Below are positions 12,594 to 21,599 of a stretch of 64,000 nucleotides of DNA, piece by piece (the stretch's first letter is position 1; the number at the start of each line of letters is the position of its first letter). Made by a program: the position numbers and the translations under genes. Source of the DNA: Tieghemostelium lacteum (lineage: Eukaryota; Evosea; Eumycetozoa; Dictyosteliales; Raperosteliaceae). Location of the stretch: contig LODT01000009.1 of the NCBI GenBank assembly GCA_001606155.1, positions 119,007-183,006 on the forward strand, written 5' to 3'. The notes below the pieces were generated by a model. The model made no database searches and was not told where the DNA came from. It saw nothing but the letters and a program-made list of their open reading frames with translations.

Positions 12594-12821
12594 TTATCTT
12601 CTTGGTGCTGAAGAAGGTGAAAATGTTGGAACTAAATAGTAGATTAAAGATAAAGAAAATTATTAATAAGTTGTAGATTTTGGCATGTGACTTAAAAAGT
12701 ATGATTACTCACCTGTTTTTACATTTGGTGGTGAGGTATGTGCAAACTGTTGTGAACCTCTAGAAAATGAATTACCCGAACCTTGTCCGCTATTTTCGAA
12801 ATCAGTTCTAAAATTTGTCAT
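12594..12821 (-). CDS. 48-aa spliced microprotein
   Basis: Two short exons on the minus strand, 12821-12713 and 12631-12594, 147 nt in total, with a strong GTGAGT donor and TTTAG acceptor that keep the frame and place a stop after 48 aa. The product is Ser/Asn/Gln-rich (FENSGQGSGNSFSRGSQQF) and ends VPTFSPSSAPRR. No signal peptide or membrane segment. Good splice sites and codon-like composition argue that it is real, but it is too short to classify. It is divergent from the glucanase gene that starts at 13206. Confidence 0.5.
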
Positions 12822-13205
12822 CTTATTAAGTTGTTGAATTAAATAATTTTTAATAAAGTTGTGTAAAAAAAAAAACTTTAAAACTCAAATGCCCCTTTGT
12901 ATTAGAACATTAAAATATCTGAAAAATCAAAGAATTTTATTTATTGGTATTGACAATTCTAATCATTTTAGCAAATTAAATAAAACAAAAATTAGTTTAT
13001 ATTTTGAATTGAATATATGTAAAAGTAAATTTCATATATTAGTTCTGAATTGCACAGCATATTTATCACGTGATCAATAAATATCTAAGTCCATCGACTT
13101 TTTTAAAATAATAGAGCAAATTCTTTTTTTTCAAATAATTACAAGGGGGGTCAATCATTTAAATTTATGAACAAATGAAAAAAAAAACAATTCAATTTGA
13201 GAGAA
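12822..13205. promoter_or_regulatory. Divergent promoter region
   Basis: 384 bp between the starts of the 48-aa gene (minus) and the glucanase gene (plus). AT-rich, with a G6 run at 13145-13150 and A-tracts. A 73-codon ORF here (12859-13080) is A/T-driven and unlikely to be a gene. Confidence 0.45.
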
Positions 13206-14147
13206 ATGAAAACATTAATATTAGTATTATCTGTTTTATTGGTTATAAATAGAGTCGAATCTGTAAAGAAAGGTGTTACATGGGGCGAAGATCCATCGAA
13301 TGATGCTGCAAAATGTGCAGCACTGAAAAACTTTAAAGGTAGTTGGTACTATAACTGGGATATATATCCACCTTGTCAAGCTGGGGTTACAGGTGTTGAG
13401 TATATACCTATGATAAGGGTAGAGAGTGATATGGGCAAGGTGAATAACCTGCCATCGGGAAGTGACTGGTTAATGGGTTTTAATGAGCCTAATTACAGCG
13501 GACAGGCCGAAATGTCACCTGAGAGGGCTGCCCAACTGTGGCCTCAGTTACAGGCAACTGGTAGAAAGTTGGTTGGTCCTGGTGTGGCTGATTGTGGTCC
13601 TACTCCTGGTGGAGGATGTTTGTATGACAGTGTACAATGGTACAAGGATTTCTTGGGTAACTGTACTGGATGCAGGGTAGATGCTGTATCATTGCATTTG
13701 TATTACTGCTCTGCAACGGATATGATGAATAAGATTACAAAGTTATACGAGGCAACTGGTAAACCAGTGTGGTTGACTGAGTTTGCATGTGATAATCCTC
13801 AGCCTCAAAACCAGGATACAGTAGTGACATTTGCAACATCTCTATTGAAGCAGCTAGAAGGTTCTCTAATGGTCCAGAGATACTCTTGGTTTATACATTG
13901 GTGTAAAGGGTGTAGTGCTAGTGGACTGTTATATAGCTCACTGCTAAATAATGATTCTGCAGATGGTAGTCTAACACCTATCGGTGTCTACTACTCAAAT
14001 TTTGTGAGTAATAGCACATCAGGTCAACCTTCAAATTCCTCCGACATGGATTCTTCAGATACTCCTTCAACATCCTCTAAAGTATCCTTCCCAACAATGT
14101 TCCTAATCATCTATTGTATTTATATAATATCCATTCATTTAATGTAA
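13206..14147 (+). CDS. Secreted GH128-type beta-1,3-glucanase-like protein, probable GPI anchor
   Basis: Single exon, 313 aa from the ATG at 13206. The signal peptide is KTLILVLSVLLVINRVES. Residues about 24-265 match the glycosyl hydrolase catalytic core of the Asl1/GH128 family (Pfam Glyco_hydro_cc): GVTWGED near the start, YNWD, MGFNEPNY with putative acid/base Glu94, DAVSLHLYYC, and WLTEFAC with putative nucleophile Glu192, then YSWF. The enzyme family cleaves beta-1,3-glucans. A Ser/Thr-rich stalk and a hydrophobic C-terminus (FPTMFLIIYCIYIISIHLM) suggest GPI attachment. Substrate could be fungal wall glucan or the amoeba's own coat; the sequence does not decide. Confidence 0.87.
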   Translation: MKTLILVLSVLLVINRVESVKKGVTWGEDPSNDAAKCAALKNFKGSWYYNWDIYPPCQAGVTGVEYIPMIRVESDMGKVNNLPSGSDWLMGFNEPNYSGQAEMSPERAAQLWPQLQATGRKLVGPGVADCGPTPGGGCLYDSVQWYKDFLGNCTGCRVDAVSLHLYYCSATDMMNKITKLYEATGKPVWLTEFACDNPQPQNQDTVVTFATSLLKQLEGSLMVQRYSWFIHWCKGCSASGLLYSSLLNNDSADGSLTPIGVYYSNFVSNSTSGQPSNSSDMDSSDTPSTSSKVSFPTMFLIIYCIYIISIHLM

Positions 14148-14312
14148 AATAAAAATTAAGATTTTTCCCTCAAGGGATATCGGAATCGGCTTTAAACTGT
14201 AAGACACACCCTTAAGGTGAGATGGGAAGAGAATAAAATTTTTTTTTCATTTTTGAAATTACCCCTCAACGTTTTAACGAACATCATAATAAATTAATTT
14301 ACAGTACACTAC

Positions 14313-14924
14313 ATGTCTTATAATATAGTAGTATTAATTTCAGGTAACGGTACAAATTTACAAGCTATAATTGATGCGGTTGAGAAGGGTGATTTACCAA
14401 ATGTAAATATTGATGTAGTAATTAGTAATAAAGAGACAGCTTATGGCTTAGAGAGAGCAAAGAAACATTCTATACAACAGAGAGTGTTTTCATTACAAAA
14501 GTATCTTAAAGAAGATACAACACAGAATAGAGATAGATCGACATATGGTAGTGAATTAGCTAGAATTATACAAGAATATAAACCTAAATTAGTGGTGCTA
14601 GCAGGATGGATGATTATTCTACCTTCTACATTTTTACAGGTATTGGATAGTGTGGATATTATAAATTTACACCCAGCACTACCTGGTCAATTTACAGGCG
14701 CAAATGCAATTGAGAGAGCTTATAATGCCTACAAGTCTGGCGAGATTGAGCATACTGGTGTTATGGTTCATAAGGTAATTGAGGAATTGGATGCAGGACA
14801 AGTTGTACTATCTGAACAAGTACCTATATATAAAGAAGACAGTCTTGAGAAACTAGAGGAACGAATGCACCAAACAGAGCATCAATTGTTAGTTAAAGCT
14901 ATAAAGCAACTTTCTTCAAAATAA
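14313..14924 (+). CDS. purN: Phosphoribosylglycinamide formyltransferase (GART, PurN type)
   Basis: Single exon, 203 aa, the usual length of the free-standing enzyme. It transfers a formyl group from 10-formyl-tetrahydrofolate to GAR in the third step of de novo purine synthesis in the cytosol. Seen: LISGNGTNLQAIIDA at the N-terminus (phosphate loop), VVISNKETAYGLERA, VLAGWMIIL, the catalytic NLHPALPG (Asn and His), and HKVIEELDAGQVV, which includes the catalytic Asp region. All expected catalytic residues appear present. In animals this domain is fused into trifunctional GART; here it is separate, as in bacteria, yeast and dictyostelids. Confidence 0.95.
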   Translation: MSYNIVVLISGNGTNLQAIIDAVEKGDLPNVNIDVVISNKETAYGLERAKKHSIQQRVFSLQKYLKEDTTQNRDRSTYGSELARIIQEYKPKLVVLAGWMIILPSTFLQVLDSVDIINLHPALPGQFTGANAIERAYNAYKSGEIEHTGVMVHKVIEELDAGQVVLSEQVPIYKEDSLEKLEERMHQTEHQLLVKAIKQLSSK

Positions 14925-15199
14925 ATAAACCTCTCAAAATATATATAAATGTAAATATTATAATAAAATTTTATAAATGAATGATATTAATTAAATTGAT
15001 GTGTGGGTAAAAGTTGATCTGGTACAAGTAATTTTTAATTATGTGTGTCTTTTGGTAAAAACAATCAACTTTTGATTTATACTAGTTTTTTTTTTTTGGT
15101 ATTTTTTTGTTGTTTTAATTTTTTTATCATTGTCTATGATTATTATTATAAAAATCAAATTATAAGAAAGGATCATTAAAGTTTTTTTTATAATAATAA

Positions 15200-17804
15200 A
15201 TGACGATGAATAAACAACCAGCTAAAAATAGTCAACAGAAAAAAGGTGGAGGGGCTTCCACTTCTCCACCACCGGAGAACACCAATAGCAATACCAGTAT
15301 AAATAGTAACGAAGATGAAGAGTATTGCTCTGATAGTAGCAGTCAGGGAAATAGTGATAATGAGGAATCTGAGAAATTCAGAAACCTAAAATTAAGAAGA
15401 ACAGATTCCATTTCAAAATACAAGGCCAAACAACTTTTAAAACTACAACAGCAACAACTGGAAGAAGAACAGCAACAACAAGAGGATGAAAATACAGAGG
15501 AAGATAATAAAGATGATGATTCATCATCTAAAACCATATTGAATGGTACTTATACACCACCACCATCACATTTAGTTACACCATTTCAGAATTCTACACC
15601 GAGTGCTAGCAGTGGTGGAGGTGTCAATGGTGACAATGCGACTACATCTCCACCTGTGGATGGTACCATGGCCAATGGTGGATCATCACCAATGAGCGAA
15701 GAGAAGAGAAATGTACCTTTAATTGTAATACCACCTTCAACCATTCAAGAAGAGGTCAAGAAGAAAAGGCAGTCATTGGACTCGGATGACGAGGATTTTG
15801 GATATGAAGATAACCTACAATTTACAGTTGTCTCTAAAAAGAATTCACCACGTACAGAGAATCTTAAACCCATTAATAACCCTATACCAAAGAGACCTAT
15901 ATTTCAAGTGGACCCTTCTAAAGAGATTATCAATCTCTCTTTAATTGCATTGAGAACTACCATTCGTATCGGATTTGATAAGATTGATACTCTGACTCAA
16001 AATGATTTTATTCATTTTAAAAAATATAGAGTTGCAATCTCAGAAAAGAGAACTATAATCAAGGATTTCTCTCCAAATGTTTTTCATATATTAAGAAATC
16101 GTTTAAATATTGACCAAACTGAATTTCTAGTAAGTTTATTATTATAATTGGTGATATAATTTTAATATTAACACACACACACACACACACAATTTTCATA
16201 GAAATCATGGTCTTCTTTTATTAATTTAAATGAGGATAAGAAACTTAAAGGTAGCAGTGGTTCAAGTGACTTTTTAGTGTATTCGTCAGATAAGAGATAT
16301 ATAATGAAAATTATCAACAAATCCGATAGTGTAAAATTACGTACACTCTTACCTCACTATTACAACTATCTAATCTATAATCCCAACTCCTTATTGGAAA
16401 AGTACTTGGGACTCTTTAGAATTGGAAATAAGTCAAATCATAGCTATGTTGTAATTTTATCAAATCTTTATGAAACCAATATCACAACCAATCAACAATT
16501 TTCACAAACTGGTCAGAATATTAGTAGTACCTCCATCAAAAAAGGTAATTTTAAAAAGTTTTTAAATTTGGATAAGTTCACCAAACAAACTCTCTATCAA
16601 CAAATTGAGAAAGATGTTACAGTATGTATTTATATTTTCCTTACTTTTAACAAAGTAATGTATTAATAATACCTTTTTTATGAAAATTTCATAAAAGTTT
16701 TTGTCATCACAAGATCTTATAGATTATAGTTTGGTTGTTGGTGTTGTTAATAATAAGAGTCAGATTAATGAGATAGAGAAAGAGATTCGTGTTGATAATA
16801 TTGATTTATCACCACTTTCCAATACACCTAGTACACCACCTCCACAACTTCGGTCACAAAGTAGTGATGAGAGTAATAGTAATAATAATAATAATAATAT
16901 GAATGGTAATAAACCTGAGGTACAGAAACAAGATAATATTAATATAAGTTTATCATCTAGTAGTACAGCAACTATAACACCACCATCATCACCAAAGAGT
17001 GGAAGTGGTGCTAATAGTAGTGAATTGGGATCACCCTCAAATAGTATGAGATCTAGTAGTAGTAATATTACATTTGTAGATCCAATTAAAACGGTACCTA
17101 GATTACTATATTTTATTGAAGATGTTGAAATTGTAATCAAATCTAATAATTTGAAAATTTCAAAGTCTTTGAAAAAATCATTTGCTGCATTGCCTCGATC
17201 ATGGTCGTTAGAGGATATTAATACTAGTATTAGTAGTAGTAGTAGTATGGATACTATACCTGGTACACCTCAACAACAACATCAACAACAACCATCACAA
17301 TCACAACCTACAACTCCTATACAACATTTACAAGTAAAGACAAATCACGGTCTGTTGTCATCTTCTACACCTGCCACTTCGAATCTAGTGAGTTCAATGG
17401 AACTGGGAGTGGATATTAACCCACTAAAGACATCAACACCTTCATCTCCATCACCATCTACACATCATTTATCTACCTCACCATTGTCGTCTTCACCTAT
17501 TAGCAATAGTAGTATATCCTCAAAATCACCAACCACCACCACTACAACCACAACTGTACTAAAATCAAATTTACAAAAATACAAGAAAGTTAGTTACCAA
17601 TCGATTGATGAGCCTCAGGAGATTTATTACTTTGGTATTCAGGATATTTTGTCTAAACAAAAGAGTTTGGCATCACTAGGCAAACAATCTCTGAGTCCCA
17701 ATGCCAACCAGTATCTTAAAAAGTTTATATCCAATATCAAAGAAAGTTTTTTTAATTTAACTTCACCAGTACCTTCTTCACCAATCATTGGTACATCAAA
17801 ATAA
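15200..17804 (+). CDS. Divergent phosphatidylinositol phosphate kinase (PIPK) family protein
   Basis: Three exons: 15200-16129, 16202-16621 and 16698-17804, all phase 0, 818 aa. The N-terminal 240 residues are low-complexity (Ser, Gln, acidic). The PIPK core then runs across the introns: KEIINLSLIALRTTIRIG; SSGSSDFLVYSSDKRYIMKII (Gly-rich loop and ATP lysine); LLPHYYNYLIYNPNSLLEKYLGLFRI; SYVVILSNLY; LIDYSLVVGV (normally MDYSLLVGI); and, after a long Ser/Thr-rich insert, YYFGIQDILS (normally GIIDIL). Both catalytic Asp positions and the Lys are kept, but the diagnostic DLKGS motif is replaced by a Gln/Ser-rich stretch. The enzymes phosphorylate PI phosphates at membranes; whether this one is active is open. 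Confidence 0.85.
16171..16191. repeat. (AC)n microsatellite in intron 1 of the PIPK gene
   Basis: About ten AC units just before the splice acceptor at 16200-16201. Probably length-polymorphic. Confidence 0.85.
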
Positions 17805-17923
17805 CCAAAACCCCCTCTAAAACACCAATAAATATACATATTCATAAATCCATAATCAAACCAAAATTTAGCAAACTTTTATTTGAATCAAATTTATTAT
17901 CATCACAGGCAGATATTTTCGAA

Positions 17924-18121
17924 ATGACAGACAAATTGATCTTTCAATCTATAACAAACCCTTCCTCTTTGGCAACCTACATCGAGAATTCAATTACCCC
18001 TAGCCAAGTATTCAAGTGCATAAACAAAAAATGCGGAGCCATATTATCTAAAACAACAATCCACAACCTTCAAAAAAGAATCTATATAAAAGCACTTTCA
18101 ACGGCAGGTGTGGTAGATTGA
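17924..18121 (+). CDS. 65-aa orphan protein with CxxxxC knuckle
   Basis: Single short ORF with an ATG at 17924, 119 bp after the PIPK stop. The product has an even amino-acid mix rather than an A/T-driven one, with SLATYIEN, VFKCINKKCGAIL and a Lys/Arg-rich middle. One Cys pair (C-x4-C) is present. No signal peptide or membrane segment. Not recognised. It opens a cluster of three compact orphan ORFs reaching 19298. It could be a real small protein or the remnant of a longer gene. Confidence 0.45.
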   Translation: MTDKLIFQSITNPSSLATYIENSITPSQVFKCINKKCGAILSKTTIHNLQKRIYIKALSTAGVVD

Positions 18122-18435
18122 ACAGTTCAAATTTCATTCCAAATAACAAATAGAAACAAGAACAGAAACAAACAAAACAAAAAAATGTCATTCACAAATC
18201 TCTGAGTACTAGATGTGATTGGGGAGCATGATATGTGCGGACAACCGAACCAATGAGTCCAGATTTTCTATTGGGTTTCCTAATTAAATCATGTCGGTGG
18301 TATTGTTCTCGTGACGAACTCAAAACAAAATAGTTGAAAAATAAAACAGTTATCACCATATAAATTTTGTGCTTTTTTTAATTAAAATAAATAATTAATA
18401 TATTTTTTTTTTTTTTTTTTTTTATTTTGCTACAA
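18122..18435. other. Spacer with GC-richer, foldable core and T-tract
   Basis: No ORF. Positions about 18200-18325 are clearly richer in G and C than normal spacers. They contain short complementary segments (GGAC with GTCC at 18238-18261; CCAAT with ATTGG at about 18250-18278). A run of about 20 T (18404-18423) follows, directly before the next ATG at 18436. The core might be an RNA gene, but I found no tRNA boxes or snoRNA C/D boxes that I would defend. Confidence 0.4.
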
Positions 18436-18825
18436 ATGACAGAAACCAAACACATTAAAACAACAGTACCCAAATTGAAAATCTACACGGCAAAAAAATC
18501 TGTGAGATATATAAAGACATGGGATAAACATCCTCATCTCAAAGAGAAACTCATTAGAGCCACGGTGGCATACAGGGATGCAATGAAAAGGATGGAGCGT
18601 CTAGTGGGAGGCGAAAATGCCATGAATAATGTAGTGGTGGGTATGAATCATCTACCGGATTTAGTGGAATTGGATAAAAATCAACACCAGAACAAAGCAG
18701 TCAAACCTACTATTGACAGTGCAGCAAAATTAACAGAATTAATCAATCTGACCGGAAAACTTGTTCACAAACACCATATAGATTGGTTTTTAGTTGCAGC
18801 AACTAAAGACAAATATTTAAAATAA
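18436..18825 (+). CDS. 129-aa orphan basic protein
   Basis: Single exon from the ATG at 18436. The product is Lys/Arg/His-rich with a probable helical centre (EKLIRATVAYRDAMKRMERL), a Met/Asn/Val stretch (VVVGMNHLPDLVELD), and an end rich in Lys/His (GKLVHKHHIDWFLVAATKD). No signal peptide or membrane segment. Its stop codon lies 2 bp from the stop codon of the opposing ORF ending at 18828, very tight even for this genome. Not recognised. DNA binding would be plausible from charge only. Confidence 0.55.
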   Translation: MTETKHIKTTVPKLKIYTAKKSVRYIKTWDKHPHLKEKLIRATVAYRDAMKRMERLVGGENAMNNVVVGMNHLPDLVELDKNQHQNKAVKPTIDSAAKLTELINLTGKLVHKHHIDWFLVAATKDKYLK

Positions 18826-18827
18826 AT

Positions 18828-19298
18828 TTATTGTACATTTTCACCCACATTATTATTATTAACATACTCTAGAGGATATATACTTCGGTCTAACACCAGT
18901 TTAACAACATGCATTTTTCTAATACAATAAGGCATCCATGTCAATGTGTCATTGGTGTGAAGTGCATATGCATCTTGTATCACTTCCGCTTCAGTGCATT
19001 CTTTGGTCATCATTGAGTACTCTGAATCATTAAACCCTCTGGCATATAACACAGACCTCAATCTTTTATAGAAAGTGTCTCTACTCTGTATATGTTTATC
19101 AGGATGATCAACTGGGAGTAGTACTGCTGGGTTATAGTTGCGATTACCATCATCGGGTGTATGTATATCATAAACTAAACCATAAATATTCCTAGTGGTT
19201 GGATCTTGTCTGATAATTTGCTCTAGGCCTAGAAGGTAGGCGGGTTGTTGAGGTTGCTGGACAACAAGTGCCTGAATTTCTTGAACCACTCCTTCCAT
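18828..19298 (-). CDS. 156-aa orphan protein
   Basis: Single exon on the minus strand. The ATG at 19298 (MEGVVQEIQALVV) is the only ATG; the open frame extends upstream only through a non-ATG stretch that overlaps a large inverted repeat. The product has a mixed composition typical of a folded globular domain: RNIYGLVYDIHTPDDGNRN, AVLLPVDHPDKHIQSRDTF, ARGFNDSEYSMMTKECTEAE, and CIRKMHVVKLVLDRSIYPL. It ends on an Asn run. Unrecognised. It converges tail to tail with the 129-aa ORF, so the two may belong to one small element. Confidence 0.6.
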   Translation of the reverse strand: MEGVVQEIQALVVQQPQQPAYLLGLEQIIRQDPTTRNIYGLVYDIHTPDDGNRNYNPAVLLPVDHPDKHIQSRDTFYKRLRSVLYARGFNDSEYSMMTKECTEAEVIQDAYALHTNDTLTWMPYCIRKMHVVKLVLDRSIYPLEYVNNNNVGENVQ

Positions 19299-19692
19299 GT
19301 ACTCAGAAAAAAAGAGAAATTCAATTTGAAAAGTATTTAAAAAAAAAAAAAATGGATATTTCCAAAAATGTTTGACTTTCAAATTGAATTTCTCTTTTTT
19401 TCTCTTTAGATATTTTTTTTCAACTTATTTTCTTGGATTCAGACATGATTCAAGAAAAAATGGATCTTACCAACTTTAACCCCTATATCCAAAAATAATA
19501 GCTTTTTCAAATACCTGAAAGTGAAAGTAAAAGATTGATGGGAAAGAGAAGAGTATAGAGAGGCGGACAATTTCGAAGAAAAAGTGAATAAAAAAACTCT
19601 ACTTGTACATTACATAAACACCTCTGTACAAATATAGTGTATAATTGGATATTTATTTAATTCCTTCTATGTAACAAAAATGTTAAATATGT
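19299..19692. other. Spacer with strong hairpin
   Basis: Holds the inverted repeat listed separately and a second, imperfect hairpin at about 19430-19455 (TTCTTGGAT ... ATTCAAGAA). It also contains the 3' region of the Kelch-like gene. No further ORF is seen. Confidence 0.5.
19306..19402. repeat. Perfect 26-bp inverted repeat
   Basis: Arms 19306-19331 and 19377-19402 are exact reverse complements over 26 bp, with a 45-bp spacer containing an A13 run. The arms are A/G-rich on one side and T/C-rich on the other. It begins 7 bp upstream of the start codon of the 156-aa ORF, so it would lie in its leader or promoter, and any transcript through it would form a strong hairpin. Confidence 0.9.
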
Positions 19693-21048
19693 TTAATTAA
19701 ATGAAATGTAATCATTGTAACATATCATGGTTTGGAAAATATCTTTAATAGGTTTCCATGTGTTTTCTTTAATGTTGTATTGGTATATTGACTTTTCTTC
19801 ATGTACAATTAGATAAGCCAAATTGGAAAACTGATCAAAATACAATTTAGATATAAAGTGACCAATATTTCTATCTAATGGATATTTAAGTGTTTCAATG
19901 GACTTGTCCATCATATTGAATCTGGAAAAATGTTTTTCTGATGAGAGATAAAAGATGGATTTGGTAGTATTATCATAAAATCCACTGGAGATGTGATTAT
20001 ATGATGATTTTTCTTCAATACATGGGAGGATATTCTCAAACTCTCTGGTATTGACATTAAATCTGTCAATTTTATTCAAGTAACCATCATGGTCATTCAA
20101 ACCACCGATAATGTATAAATAGCCCTCATGGAATGTTAGTGAATGGTATCTGGATGCCAGTGGAAGATCAGCAATGTAGTCAAATGTTTGACTGGATATA
20201 GTGAACCTATAGATCTTCTTACCACTTTGACCATTAATATCATTATCAATGTAAGATACTGATCCCCTATTTACATATCTTACATTAGTGCCACCAGATA
20301 TATATATACAATCCTTTCCATCTGAGATGCATGATTGAGCTGAAGTACCATCATTGATCAAAAATGGTCCAGAATTCCATTTTGGGTTTTTTTCATTAGT
20401 GTTTAGCACAAAGAACGATTCCTCATTGAACACATGTAGTTTACCAGCACATGGATGAGTCTGATAAAAGAATCCCAAATGTATAGGTAAATCAGTTGCA
20501 TCTTTACTCACCAATAATTCACTTTCATTCGTTTGTATATTATGCATGTGGACACCTGTGTATCTATTATACCGATACAATGTATTTCTATCACGACTAT
20601 TCAAAACTCTATCCATTTTTGTAAGTTTCTGAGCATCAATAGCAGATCCCAATAAATCCAATGACTGGAACATTGGGTACTCGTAATAAATCTCGTAGAA
20701 CTCCTGGTCAGTCTCAACCCAGTCTTTATCAGCCAAGTCAGATACACCACCTTCAAGTACCTTATCACAGTTATCCATATCCAACTGTATGATTTCTAGT
20801 TGGTCTTGGAACTGATTTAAAGTGGCTTCGTGGTCTCTTATCAGTTCATCTTTTAGCTCTTGTTCCTTTTCTACCAATCTCTTATAGAGTTTTTCAAATT
20901 CCACCGATATAACAACCAATTGCTGATTATAGTTATTTACAATCTCTTTGATAGTCTCTTGTATTTTACACTTCTCTTTGAAATTTTTAGTTTGTCTACA
21001 TTTAATTTTATTATGAAAATCTTCTTCCTTATCGATAATGGCAACCAT
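19693..21048 (-). CDS. Coiled-coil / Kelch-like beta-propeller protein
   Basis: Single exon, 451 aa from the ATG at 21048. Residues about 15-100 are strongly coiled-coil (KLYKRLVEKEQELKDELI). The remainder carries Kelch-like blades, e.g. CIYISGGTN, RYHSLTFHEGYLYIIGGL, NKIDRFNVNTREFENIL and KSIYQYNIKENTWKPI. Dictyostelids have a large family of B-box zinc finger/coiled-coil/Kelch-like proteins, and this one resembles the part after the B-box. No full B-box is visible; only a short Cys/Lys stretch precedes the coiled coil. It may be a truncated member, or an upstream exon may be missed. Likely a protein-interaction scaffold; the role is unknown. Confidence 0.75.
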   Translation of the reverse strand: MVAIIDKEEDFHNKIKCRQTKNFKEKCKIQETIKEIVNNYNQQLVVISVEFEKLYKRLVEKEQELKDELIRDHEATLNQFQDQLEIIQLDMDNCDKVLEGGVSDLADKDWVETDQEFYEIYYEYPMFQSLDLLGSAIDAQKLTKMDRVLNSRDRNTLYRYNRYTGVHMHNIQTNESELLVSKDATDLPIHLGFFYQTHPCAGKLHVFNEESFFVLNTNEKNPKWNSGPFLINDGTSAQSCISDGKDCIYISGGTNVRYVNRGSVSYIDNDINGQSGKKIYRFTISSQTFDYIADLPLASRYHSLTFHEGYLYIIGGLNDHDGYLNKIDRFNVNTREFENILPCIEEKSSYNHISSGFYDNTTKSIFYLSSEKHFSRFNMMDKSIETLKYPLDRNIGHFISKLYFDQFSNLAYLIVHEEKSIYQYNIKENTWKPIKDIFQTMICYNDYISFN

Positions 21049-21599
21049 GATAATTAGGGGATTATGATAATACACAATGTGTTTGTGTGTTAGAGATACT
21101 TGAATTACCTGATTTATTATTTAAAAAAAAAATATAATTATAATAACAATAGAGAAGATTAAGGAATTGGAATGTGGAACATGGAATTAAATTGCACTTG
21201 CAAATAAAGATACAATATTTTTACAAAAATAAATATCTATCAAATCAGTTCTTTGAATGGAACATGAGCTTTAAATATAACTGAACTTGATTTTTTCATG
21301 TAATCAATTAGATTTTATTGGCAATTTATCCAAACACAGATCCAACTGTTTTACAAAACCCCAAATCAAAAAAAAATAAATAAATTAAAATAAATTAAAA
21401 TTAAATAAAAAATTTCATCAACAAAACGAATTTTTTTTTTTTTTTAATTAAAAAAACTTTTTCAAACAAATAAATTACATCTTCTTATTTATTTATACAC
21501 AATTGTTGTTATAACAACTTAACACCTACATCAGATATCTATATTATACATATTCAATACATTATTATACACCCCTTTACATATATAAATATATAAACA
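21049..21599. promoter_or_regulatory. Divergent promoter region, Kelch-like gene / akirin
   Basis: 551 bp between two divergent start codons. Very AT-rich with T14 and A-tracts at 21365-21460, and TATATAAATATATAAAC directly before the akirin ATG. No coding potential seen. Confidence 0.5.

Noticed and set aside
12859-13080. 73-codon plus-strand ORF in a promoter spacer
   Set aside because: Lys/Asn/Ile-rich A/T-driven composition, no Kozak-like A-run of note, and no homology that I recognise.
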